A model generated the notes under the pieces. The model did no database searches. It saw nothing but the letters and a program-made list of their open reading frames with translations, and was not told the origin of the DNA. The translations under genes and the position numbers were made by a program. Below are positions 16,962 through 25,221 of a stretch of DNA of 42,436 nt, piece after piece. Origin of the DNA: an uncultured Clostridia bacterium (GTDB lineage Bacteria; Bacillota; Clostridia; UBA1381); NCBI GenBank assembly GCA_934476675.1, contig CAKSOE010000028.1, positions 1 through 42,436 of the forward strand, read 5' to 3'. The first letter of the stretch is position 1. Each line of letters begins with the position of its first letter.

Positions 16962-19900
16962 ATGAAAAAAAATTTCTTAAGTAAAGCTATAAGTTCAATT
17001 TTAGCTTTGACGATGATTTCAGCGGCAATGCCTATTGTAAATGCAGGCGCTGCATCATCGGTGTCAATGTATGTTCCGAATGCGGAACCGTCCGGTGTGG
17101 AAAGCAGCTGGGCAGGAACGCAGGAATTAGCAAGTAAGACAACAGCTCCGACGGAATATCAGCAGCGTTGTATATACTTTGAAGACGGCAGCTGGTGGGG
17201 AGAACAGCTAAAAAAAGAAGGCGATAAAGACGTTACATGGTGGGCAGCACCGAGATATAACTATAATGCCGTAAGAAAAACAGTCGGTGTAAAGGTTCCC
17301 GATTATGCTTCGGCACAGCAATGGCCGCATTTTTATTATCATCCGGCAGAGGATGTTGTTGCGGCAGATGTACAGTACATAGTATTGGGTATGTATTCAA
17401 GCCGGGATATTAAGATTAATCTGTATCCGACATGGGAAGCATCCAATGAGTATCTTTCAAACAACAATTATCTGATTGATCTGAATCTGAAACAGGGATT
17501 CCATGAGTATCTGATTGATGTCGGAAGCAAAACCTCGGAATTTTACTCACGTTGGAATAATTCGGAGACTCCGAAATATGATTATTTCCATTTCTATGAT
17601 GAAACAGGAGACAAGTGTGAAGCAACCGACCTTGAATTTGCTTACATGAAGTTTGTAAACGGTGATTTTGACGGCGATATATCACAAGCTGTAAACGGTG
17701 AAGAAATTGCGGACGGAAGCATGGATTATAATGCTGAAAATAATATTGCTGATTTTGTTTTTGACGGCAAATTGGATATGTCAACAGTAAGTACTTCGAC
17801 AGTTCAGGTAAACGGACAAGACGCAGAATGGGTTATGAATAATGAATTAAGCAGCGATTCAATCCGCGTTAACCTGGGTGCATTGGAGAATACAACAGAA
17901 TATACGGTAAGCTTCAACGGCATGAAGTATAAGGACGGTACCGAAGTTACCGATACCTTTACATTCACTACTTCAGAAGCGGTTGTAAAGCCGACACCGA
18001 CACCCGGTCCGCAGGTAAGAGACAGCATAGAAATGTATACTCCGTCAGCCGATAATACCGGAGCGGTAAGCAGCTGGGATGGTTCGGCAACACCGGTTGA
18101 TACCGCGGATATGACAGCATATCAGCAGCGTGCCGTAAACTTTGCGGATGGCAGCTGGTGGGGAAGGAAGCTTAAGAATCAAAATGGCGGCGATGTTACA
18201 AACTGGGCAAGTCCCGGCTATGCATACGATGGTGACGCACAGGCAGTTGGTATTCTGTTACCTGCCGGATCACAGCAATGGCCGAATTTCTACTATCATC
18301 CGGCAACATCATTCAAGGCTGCTGATGTTAAAAATATCGTAATCGGTCTGTATTCGACAAAGGATGCAACTATCAATATGTATCCGACGAATGAAGCGGC
18401 TGATGAGTATATCGACGGTAATAATGACAGATTGGCTGTGCTGAACGTCAAGAGCGGATATCACGAATATGTGATCGATGTAAATGATACAAATATATGT
18501 GCAAACTGGAACAATGATTCGGTTACCGAATATGATTATATACGTTTTTATAACACAGCAGGTCAGTCGGAGCCGGAAACGGTGCTCAAGTTTTCATATA
18601 TCAAATTTGTAAATGATCAGTATAAAGGACTGATGAAAGACGCAGAAACAAACGGAACAAAGGTACAAGACGGTGCGAAAGATTATGACAAAGCAAACAG
18701 CACAGTTGATTTCCTGTTCCCGTATGCATTGAATTTTAACACGGTTACAACATCGGCAATCACAATCAACGGCGAACCGGTAAAGCAGATTATGACAAAC
18801 AGCAATGTTACAGACAGAATCAGAGTTGATCTCGGAACGCTGAAGAACAACAGAACTTATACGGTAAGCTTTGACGGAATCACCGGTTCAAACGGCGAAG
18901 AAATTTCGGGAACTTATACATTCTCAACCCGGACAGTAGCGCCCGTAGCAGAGCCGGTAACACCTGCAATGAAGAAAGTTGACATTCAGAATGGCATTAT
19001 TGCAGCATGGAACGGCACTGATGCATTGAATTCTGATAAGCCGGTTTCAACCGACAGTTATGATCAGCAATGTGTTTATTATGCAAACGGTAATTACTGG
19101 GGTGCACTGAATGATGGCAATGATGTTTGTTGGTGGTCAAGCGTAGGTTATCGCTATAATGAATATGCCGGAAATATTGGCGTTCTGTACCCGTCAGGCT
19201 CAACGCAGTGGCCGAATGCATACTTGAATTTTGCAAATCAGGTTCAATCCAATGATGTTTCATCTGTTGTGATCGGCGTATATTCAACAAAGGATACCGG
19301 AGTGGATATATACTTCTCCAACGGTATTACAGGAACGGTTACGGCGCAGGCGGCGATTGATGTAAAAGCCGGTTTGCATGAGTATGTTATTCCGGTAAAC
19401 AATATCACGAATTGGTCCTCACAGACAGACTTCAACTGCATTAAGATTGCTGTTGCGGGCGGTCAGGCACCGGCAGTTTTACCGGTAAGAATGGATTTCT
19501 ATTATGTAAGATGCGTTGACGACGGATATATCGGAGCAATCGCATATATGGGAGCAGGCAGCGATCTGGGCTATTCGGCTTACGCAACAATTTCGGCAGA
19601 CAGCAAGGTTGTTGACTTTGTATTCCCGTATGATATTGATCCGGATACCATTAAAGTAGAGAACATAATACTTAATGATATGCCGGCAAGATATGTACAG
19701 ACAGATCCATCAAAACCGAATACATTCCGTGCGTGTTTTTCAAATCTTCAGCCGCTTACAAGATATACGCTGACCATGAGCGGAATTGAAAATGCTGAAA
19801 ATGCGGCGATTACCGTAAGCACAATGAAGTTTACGACTGATGTATCGGGCAGCGTAGAACCGGATTCAGTAGTTCCGACATTGGAGATTGTTGAAAATTA

Positions 19901-20207
19901 CAAGACAGCAAATGAAGCGAAGATTACAGACAGCCTGAACGGAAAGACAATCACAGCGGTTTGCGGCGGTATTTGGAATAATACACAACAGACAACAGAG
20001 AATAAGTTATTCTTGGCTATTTACAAAGATGGTGTGCTTACTTCGGTAAAGCAGGCAGAAAAGACACTGGCTGCCGGTGCGATGACCGGTGAAATGAGCG
20101 TATCCGATAATGTTCCGGCTGATGGAAATTACACAGCAAAAGCATTTGCCTGGAGTACGATGGCTCCGCTGACGGAAAGCGTATCCGTTCCTAAAAAAAA
20201 ACAGTGA
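16962..20207 (+). CDS. Secreted protein with three DGSWWG/FYYHPA modules
   Basis: The 1081-residue product starts after GGAGGG (7-base spacing) with a signal peptide ending near IVNAGA. Three units of the same family as in the 14489 gene follow, at about 34-335, 352-655 and 672-960. Each has a DGSWWG-type domain plus an Ig-like Big_5-type domain; the third is more diverged (NGNYWG, WPNAYLNFA). A short PTPTPGP linker separates units one and two. The C-terminal domain (about 965-1080; AIYKDGVL, YTAKAFAWS) is shared with the other protein. Unit one most resembles unit two of the other gene and vice versa. The frame ends just after a run of nine A; one extra A would continue into an SGNH-hydrolase start (20204-20323). 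No SLH or LPXTG anchor is seen. A role as glycan-binding surface protein is inferred. Confidence 0.82.
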   Translation: MKKNFLSKAISSILALTMISAAMPIVNAGAASSVSMYVPNAEPSGVESSWAGTQELASKTTAPTEYQQRCIYFEDGSWWGEQLKKEGDKDVTWWAAPRYNYNAVRKTVGVKVPDYASAQQWPHFYYHPAEDVVAADVQYIVLGMYSSRDIKINLYPTWEASNEYLSNNNYLIDLNLKQGFHEYLIDVGSKTSEFYSRWNNSETPKYDYFHFYDETGDKCEATDLEFAYMKFVNGDFDGDISQAVNGEEIADGSMDYNAENNIADFVFDGKLDMSTVSTSTVQVNGQDAEWVMNNELSSDSIRVNLGALENTTEYTVSFNGMKYKDGTEVTDTFTFTTSEAVVKPTPTPGPQVRDSIEMYTPSADNTGAVSSWDGSATPVDTADMTAYQQRAVNFADGSWWGRKLKNQNGGDVTNWASPGYAYDGDAQAVGILLPAGSQQWPNFYYHPATSFKAADVKNIVIGLYSTKDATINMYPTNEAADEYIDGNNDRLAVLNVKSGYHEYVIDVNDTNICANWNNDSVTEYDYIRFYNTAGQSEPETVLKFSYIKFVNDQYKGLMKDAETNGTKVQDGAKDYDKANSTVDFLFPYALNFNTVTTSAITINGEPVKQIMTNSNVTDRIRVDLGTLKNNRTYTVSFDGITGSNGEEISGTYTFSTRTVAPVAEPVTPAMKKVDIQNGIIAAWNGTDALNSDKPVSTDSYDQQCVYYANGNYWGALNDGNDVCWWSSVGYRYNEYAGNIGVLYPSGSTQWPNAYLNFANQVQSNDVSSVVIGVYSTKDTGVDIYFSNGITGTVTAQAAIDVKAGLHEYVIPVNNITNWSSQTDFNCIKIAVAGGQAPAVLPVRMDFYYVRCVDDGYIGAIAYMGAGSDLGYSAYATISADSKVVDFVFPYDIDPDTIKVENIILNDMPARYVQTDPSKPNTFRACFSNLQPLTRYTLTMSGIENAENAAITVSTMKFTTDVSGSVEPDSVVPTLEIVENYKTANEAKITDSLNGKTITAVCGGIWNNTQQTTENKLFLAIYKDGVLTSVKQAEKTLAAGAMTGEMSVSDNVPADGNYTAKAFAWSTMAPLTESVSVPKKKQ

Positions 20208-20323
20208 AAGTATTGGTGCTCGGTAACTCAATCACAAAGCATGCACCCAACAGCTCGCTGAGTGGGTCAGGCGATTGGGGAATGACAGCAGACACAATCA
20301 TTGCAGCAGTGGCAGGAAAATAA
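20204..20323 (+). pseudogene. SGNH-hydrolase N-terminal remnant after A9 frameshift
   Basis: In the frame reached by adding one A to the A9 run at 20193-20201, translation reads VKVLVLGNSITKHAPNSS and then SGDWGMTAD before ending at a TAATAA double stop. VLVLGNSIT plus GDWGMTA is a clear block-I match to SGNH/GDSL hydrolases (usual form GNSIT.H.P....GW.GNWGMAAS), whose domain normally runs about 200 residues. Only 39 codons remain, so the rest has been lost, probably by deletion next to the transporter genes. The upstream gene was therefore probably once a fusion ending in an SGNH esterase domain. Slippage on the A run could still add this tail to part of the product. Confidence 0.65.
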
Positions 20324-20358
20324 TAACGCAAATCATCTATATTAGGGAGAGCAAATTT

Positions 20359-21822
20359 ATGAAACAGAATATTAAAAAAATAATGTCCGTGATTCTTGCA
20401 GCGGCAGCAGTTACAGGCTGCCTTGCAGGCTGCGGAGCCCCAAAAGACGACGTTCCGACGCTTACATGGTATATGCCGAAGCCGATAGATAATATGGCTT
20501 CACAGGAGCTTGTTGAGGAAGAAGTGAATAAGACTTTCGAAAAGGAATGTGGAGCGAAAATCAAGCTTGTCTTGATTGATGAGGCATCCTATGCCGAAAA
20601 GATGAATGTTGTTCTTAATTCGGGAGAAAATTTCGATATTATGATGACGAACCCGTGGTATCCGGCAATTTCCTATGATACAAACGCTCCGAAAGGCACT
20701 TTTGCGGATTTGACAGAGCTGGTTGAAAAATACGGACAGGATATTAAGGCAAAGGTTGATCCGCGTGCTTGGGAATATGTAACCTATGACGGAAAGATTC
20801 AGCTGATTCCGTCACAGTCTAAGATCTATGGAGAGATTGGCTGGGTATTCAAAAAAGATCTTGTTGAAAAATATAATTTTGACTATACAAAGGTAAAAAC
20901 ATTAAGAGATCTTGAGCCGTATCTTGAAACCATCAAGAATAACGAACCGGGAGTTACACCGGTGCTGGATATTGTATCACCCAACTGGGGAGAAACAAGC
21001 GCAGCGTCATTGGGCGGCGGTTCGTTGGTAGAGTTTGATGAAGAACAGGAGAAGTTCTTCTATCTTTTGGATGACGAAAGAAACGTAGAAGATTATAAAA
21101 TCAGAAACGAATGGTACAAAAAAGGCTATTTCCCGAAAGATGCGCTTACGGTAAATGAAGCGGAAGCAAAGAAAACAGGAAATTATGCCGTAGTAAGAGA
21201 TCCGGGAGCAATCACAGCAGACGGATCAAAGGAAAAGGCAGCCTATGGATATGATTGTGTAGATCAGCTGATCCCATCCCATGCAAGAGTAAGCTCTAAT
21301 GAGTTCAGAATGGGGCAGGCGATTAGTGCAAATTCAAAATATCCTGAGCTTGCCATGAAAGTTCTGAACCAGATTTGGAAGAATCCGTACATCTCCAACA
21401 CATTGGCTTATGGAATCAAGGATATTGATTATGTTTATAAGTCAGGCGAGGGGACAGATAACCCATCGGTAATTCCGAAAGAGGGCGCTGACAGAACGTG
21501 GACAATCTGGCATAATTATATTGGTCCGTTATTTGATCAGTGGGATTCCACATGGAATTCAAAAGAAGCACTGAATGAAATGCAGGAAAAGAATAAGACA
21601 GCTGAAATCAGTAAGCTGGGCAATATTCAGTTTGACACTTCATCTCTGACAAGTGAATTGGCAGCATTGAGTGAGATATGGACATCTGCTGAAAAAGTAT
21701 TGCAATACGGAGCGATGAATGATTTTGACAGCTATCTTGCAGAGCTTGACGCAAAGTGCGAGCAAGCAGGAATCCAGAGTGTCATTGATGAGCTTAATAA
21801 GCAGTATCAGGAGAAGAAATAA
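20359..21822 (+). CDS. ABC transporter sugar-binding lipoprotein, CUT1/LplA-like
   Basis: The 487-residue product starts at an ATG behind AGGGAGA. Its lipoprotein signal peptide (MKQNIKKIMSVILAAAAVTG) ends in a lipobox LAGC near residue 27. The mature part reads as an extracellular solute-binding protein of the LplA-like group: TLTWYMPKPIDNMASQELVEEEVNK at the N-terminus, then NVVLNSGENFDIMM and a C-terminal ALSEIWTSAEKVLQYGAMNDFDSYLAEL. Such proteins deliver oligosaccharides to LplB/YtcP permeases, here encoded immediately downstream. There is no terminator between this gene and the modular protein upstream, so they probably share a transcript. The ligand cannot be read from sequence; the neighbouring glycosidases suggest a rhamnose-, galactose- or glucose-containing oligosaccharide. 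Confidence 0.9.
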   Translation: MKQNIKKIMSVILAAAAVTGCLAGCGAPKDDVPTLTWYMPKPIDNMASQELVEEEVNKTFEKECGAKIKLVLIDEASYAEKMNVVLNSGENFDIMMTNPWYPAISYDTNAPKGTFADLTELVEKYGQDIKAKVDPRAWEYVTYDGKIQLIPSQSKIYGEIGWVFKKDLVEKYNFDYTKVKTLRDLEPYLETIKNNEPGVTPVLDIVSPNWGETSAASLGGGSLVEFDEEQEKFFYLLDDERNVEDYKIRNEWYKKGYFPKDALTVNEAEAKKTGNYAVVRDPGAITADGSKEKAAYGYDCVDQLIPSHARVSSNEFRMGQAISANSKYPELAMKVLNQIWKNPYISNTLAYGIKDIDYVYKSGEGTDNPSVIPKEGADRTWTIWHNYIGPLFDQWDSTWNSKEALNEMQEKNKTAEISKLGNIQFDTSSLTSELAALSEIWTSAEKVLQYGAMNDFDSYLAELDAKCEQAGIQSVIDELNKQYQEKK

Positions 21823-21842
21823 TTATAAAGGGATTTGATTAA

Positions 21843-22802
21843 ATGAAAAAAATTTCTGAAGCAAACACCAATAAAAATCTGCCCAAACGTAAACATTCGG
21901 AGTGGGAGGCATTCAAAAAGAATGCCCCCATGACGCTTCTTGCCATGCCGGCAATTATCATGATATTTATATTTTGCTATTTGCCGTTGTATGGACTTGT
22001 TCTTCCTTTCCAGGATTATACTCCGACAAAGGGAGTTTTCGGAAGCGCGTTCGTAGGTCTTAAAAACTTTGAATTTTTATTTAAGACGGGAACGATATGG
22101 CCGGCGATATTCCATACAATTGCATATAATGTAGTATTTTTGATTATAGGAACAATCCTTGCGATTATCATTGCGCTGTTTTTGTTTGAGCTTTCAAATC
22201 GGGCGCAAAAGGTATATCAGACGGCGCTTTTAATACCGTACTTTTTGTCATGGGTTGCCGTGGCGTATATTGTGAACACGATCCTTGATTACGATCACGG
22301 AATCCTGAACAATATTATCAAGCTATGCGGTAAAGAACCGATTATATGGTATAACGAAGCAAAATATTGGCCGGTCATTCTGACGATTACGAATACATGG
22401 AAAGGCATGGGATATACTGCGGTGGTTTATCTGGCGGCGCTTACCGGGCTTGATGCAAGTTATTTTGAGGCGGCAAAGATTGACGGTGCAACAAAGATTA
22501 AACAAATTTGGTGCATCTCGCTGCCGCTGATTAAGCCGATTATAATTGTAATGCTGATACTCAGTATGGGCAATATGATGAGGGGAGATTTCGGTTTATT
22601 CTATAATGTTACAAATCATAGTCCTTTGCTTCAGGAGACAACGGACATAATAGATACATATGTATATCGTTCTCTTATCCAGGTATCTAATGTGGGGATG
22701 AGTTCAACAACAGGATTTATTCAGGCAGTGGTAGGCTTCTTCCTTGTTTTGGGAACCAATCTGCTGGTTAGAAAAGTCGAGCCGGACAGCGCATTGTTTT
22801 AA
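21843..22802 (+). CDS. ABC transporter permease, LplB-like
   Basis: The 319-residue inner-membrane permease has a hydrophobic segment MTLLAMPAIIMIFIFCYLPLYGLVL near residue 30 and further helices to the end, consistent with six membrane spans. The cytoplasmic EAA loop, YFEAAKIDGATKIKQIWCISLPLIKP, lies near residues 209-234 and is the contact site for the ATPase. It pairs with the next gene to form the transport channel. Spacing to the binding-protein gene is 20 bases. No ATPase gene is present in the window; CUT1 systems of this type commonly use a shared MsmX-like ATPase encoded elsewhere. Confidence 0.92.
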   Translation: MKKISEANTNKNLPKRKHSEWEAFKKNAPMTLLAMPAIIMIFIFCYLPLYGLVLPFQDYTPTKGVFGSAFVGLKNFEFLFKTGTIWPAIFHTIAYNVVFLIIGTILAIIIALFLFELSNRAQKVYQTALLIPYFLSWVAVAYIVNTILDYDHGILNNIIKLCGKEPIIWYNEAKYWPVILTITNTWKGMGYTAVVYLAALTGLDASYFEAAKIDGATKIKQIWCISLPLIKPIIIVMLILSMGNMMRGDFGLFYNVTNHSPLLQETTDIIDTYVYRSLIQVSNVGMSSTTGFIQAVVGFFLVLGTNLLVRKVEPDSALF

Positions 22803-22816
22803 GGAGGTTGCAGATT

Positions 22817-23743
22817 ATGTCGGATATTAAAAAGAATAAATCAAACATCATAAAAAACCGCGATGAGCAATGCTTTCGGATTATTGCGCATATTATTCTC
22901 ATTATCCTCGGATTGTCATGTTTTTTGGCATTTTTCCTGGTAGTCGGTTCTTCGTTTCAGTCAGAGGGAGAAATTCAGAAAATAGGGTATAGGCTTGTAC
23001 CGCATGTGCCGACGCTTGAAGCCTATAAGGCAGTTATGGCAAACCCGAAAACTATTTTGGATTCCTATTGGGTTACATTTTTGACAACTGTCATAGGAAC
23101 AATAATAGGTGTTATAATTTCGGCAAGTGCAGGATATGTTATTTCGCGTAAAAGTTACAGATACAGAAACATTTTAAGCTTCTATATCTTCTTTACAATG
23201 CTGTTTAACGGCGGACTTGTTCCTACGTATATTCTGATAACACAGTGGCTTCACATGAAGAATACGATATGGGCATTGATTTTTCCGCTGGTTGTAAATG
23301 CATGGTATATAATGCTTATGAAAGGCTTTTTCCAAGGACTTCCCGACTCTATTATGGAGTCGGCAAGAATTGACGGTGCATCGGAGGTTAAAATCTTCTT
23401 TTCGATTGTTCTGCCTATATCGAAACCGGTTATAGCAACCATTGCACTATTCTATGCACTGGCATACTGGAATGATTGGTACCAGTCATTGTTGTATGTT
23501 GATAGGCAGTCATTGTATAAATTACAGTATCTTCTTATGCAGATACTTAATAAGGTGAACTTCCAGAACAGTTCTGCGGCAGCAGCGATAGCGAGTGCAT
23601 CCGGCGGAAGTCAGAGCCAGATGCCTACTCTGAACCTAAGAATGGCAATGTGTGTTGTTGCTGTGGGCCCGCTTTTGCTTGTATTCCCGTTCTTCCAAAA
23701 GTATTTTGTAAAGGGAATCACCGTGGGTTCTGTAAAAGGTTGA
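22817..23743 (+). CDS. ABC transporter permease, YtcP/CarB-like
   Basis: The 308-residue permease starts at ATG because AAGGAGG lies 9 bases upstream; an upstream in-frame TTG would directly abut that ribosome site. It has about six hydrophobic segments and the EAA loop IMESARIDGASEVKIFFSIVLPISKPV near residues 178-204. The C-terminus YFVKGITVGSVKG is the typical ending of this permease group. It lies 14 bases after the first permease gene and completes the importer. A hairpin terminator follows, which may lower expression of the downstream glycosidase genes relative to the transporter. Confidence 0.92.
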   Translation: MSDIKKNKSNIIKNRDEQCFRIIAHIILIILGLSCFLAFFLVVGSSFQSEGEIQKIGYRLVPHVPTLEAYKAVMANPKTILDSYWVTFLTTVIGTIIGVIISASAGYVISRKSYRYRNILSFYIFFTMLFNGGLVPTYILITQWLHMKNTIWALIFPLVVNAWYIMLMKGFFQGLPDSIMESARIDGASEVKIFFSIVLPISKPVIATIALFYALAYWNDWYQSLLYVDRQSLYKLQYLLMQILNKVNFQNSSAAAAIASASGGSQSQMPTLNLRMAMCVVAVGPLLLVFPFFQKYFVKGITVGSVKG

Positions 23744-23771
23744 CATAATGATAAGAATAAGTTGAAATCAT

Positions 23772-23803
23772 AAGGGGTTGTTGTGTCATACAGCAACCCT
23801 TTT
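23772..23803 (+). terminator. Hairpin terminator after the transporter genes
   Basis: A roughly 13-pair stem (AAGGGGTTGTTGT against ACAGCAACCCTTT, with two G-T pairs) ends in a short T run. It probably attenuates rather than fully separates the transporter from the glycosidase genes, because no promoter was seen before the GH1 gene. Confidence 0.6.
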
Positions 23804-23859
23804 GCGGTAAATATGGAATATGGCAGCAGTTTATGTTGCATGAAATATGGAGGAATATA

Positions 23860-25221
23860 ATGGGATTTAAAAAGGATTTTGTCTGGGGCGCAGCGACGGC
23901 GGCATACCAGATAGAGGGCGCATACAATGAAGATGGCAGAGGGATGTCGGTTTGGGATGTTTTCTCGCAGCAGCCGGGAAAGGTTTTTGACAACCATAAC
24001 GGGAATGTTGCCTGCGATCACTATCATCGTTTTCAAGAAGATATTAAGCTGATGAAAGAGATCGGGATTAAGGCGTATCGCTTTTCGGTAAGCTGGACAA
24101 GGATTATGCCGACCGGAATGGGAGTAATCAACGAAAAAGGTGTGGCATTTTATAATGCTCTGATTGATGAATTGATTGCAAACGGTATTGAGCCGTATAT
24201 TACTTTATTCCACTGGGACTATCCGTATGACCTTTACAAAAGAGGAGGATGGCTGAACGATGAGAGCGTGAGATGGTTTGCGGATTATGCAAGGGTTGTT
24301 ACTGAACTTTTTTCGGACAGAGTGACGCATTTTATCACTTTTAACGAGCCGCAGTGCTTTATTGGCTGCGGATACCTGTGGGGCGATCATGCGCCGGGGT
24401 TAAAATGCAGTTACCGCGATGTGCTGCAAATGGCGCATAATGTGATGAAAGCGCATGGTATGGCGGTTATAGAGATGCGTAAAGCTGCAAAAAGACCCAT
24501 CAAGATCGGTTATGCACCGACCGGTACGGCAGGCTGCCCGGAAACGGAAACAGCAGCTGATATTGAGGCGGCAAAAAAATATATGTTTTCTTGCAATTCG
24601 GTAGATGATTGTATAAGCGGCATACTGTGGTGGAGTGATCCTGTGATTTTTGGAAAATATCCGGAAGACGGTTTGAAGGTATGTGAAGTGTATATGCCGA
24701 AAGTAACAAAGGAGGATATGGAGCTGATTCATCAGCCGATTGATTTTTACTGTCAGAATATTTATCAGGGAAATATTATTCGTGCCGATGAAAACGGAAA
24801 TCCGGAATGTGTACAAAGAGCACCGGGATACAACAAAAATTCAATGCGTTGGCCGATTACGCCACAATGTTTGTATTGGGGACCGAAGTTTTTATATGAA
24901 CGTTACAACCTACCGTTTTTTATATCGGAAAACGGTATGCCGAGCCTGGACTTTGTATCGGAGGACGGCGCAGTTCACGATGCACCGCGTATTGACTTTT
25001 TAAAACGGCATCTTTCCGAATATGAGAGAGCGGCACAGGACGGTGCGGATATTGCCGGATATTTTGAATGGTCGCTTTTGGACAATTTTGAATGGGCATT
25101 CGGATATTCCGAACGGTTTGGTTTGATTTATGTTGATTATGTGACGCAAAAACGAATCATCAAGGATTCGGGAAGATGGTACGGAGAATTTATAAAGAAA
25201 AATACAGGTGAAAATAAATGA
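23860..25221 (+). CDS. GH1 beta-glycosidase (beta-glucosidase-like)
   Basis: The 453-residue enzyme has the GH1 N-terminal signature DFVWGAATAAYQIEGA, the acid/base Glu163 in TFNEPQ and the nucleophile Glu357 in FISENGMPS; EWSLLDNFEWAFGY near the C-terminus is the usual aglycone-site stretch. The family retains configuration and cleaves beta-glucosides, beta-galactosides or related linkages. There is no signal peptide, so it acts in the cytoplasm on imported oligosaccharides. The start is placed after GGAGG rather than at the ATG nine codons earlier, which lacks a ribosome site. The length is normal for bacterial GH1. Its stop overlaps the next start (ATGA), showing coupling with the rhamnosidase. 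Confidence 0.95.
   Translation: MGFKKDFVWGAATAAYQIEGAYNEDGRGMSVWDVFSQQPGKVFDNHNGNVACDHYHRFQEDIKLMKEIGIKAYRFSVSWTRIMPTGMGVINEKGVAFYNALIDELIANGIEPYITLFHWDYPYDLYKRGGWLNDESVRWFADYARVVTELFSDRVTHFITFNEPQCFIGCGYLWGDHAPGLKCSYRDVLQMAHNVMKAHGMAVIEMRKAAKRPIKIGYAPTGTAGCPETETAADIEAAKKYMFSCNSVDDCISGILWWSDPVIFGKYPEDGLKVCEVYMPKVTKEDMELIHQPIDFYCQNIYQGNIIRADENGNPECVQRAPGYNKNSMRWPITPQCLYWGPKFLYERYNLPFFISENGMPSLDFVSEDGAVHDAPRIDFLKRHLSEYERAAQDGADIAGYFEWSLLDNFEWAFGYSERFGLIYVDYVTQKRIIKDSGRWYGEFIKKNTGENK

Noticed and set aside
14489..20207. Repeated DNA in the two modular genes as a CRISPR or transposon array
   Set aside because: The similarity follows protein units of about 300 residues with codon-level divergence, so it is module duplication.
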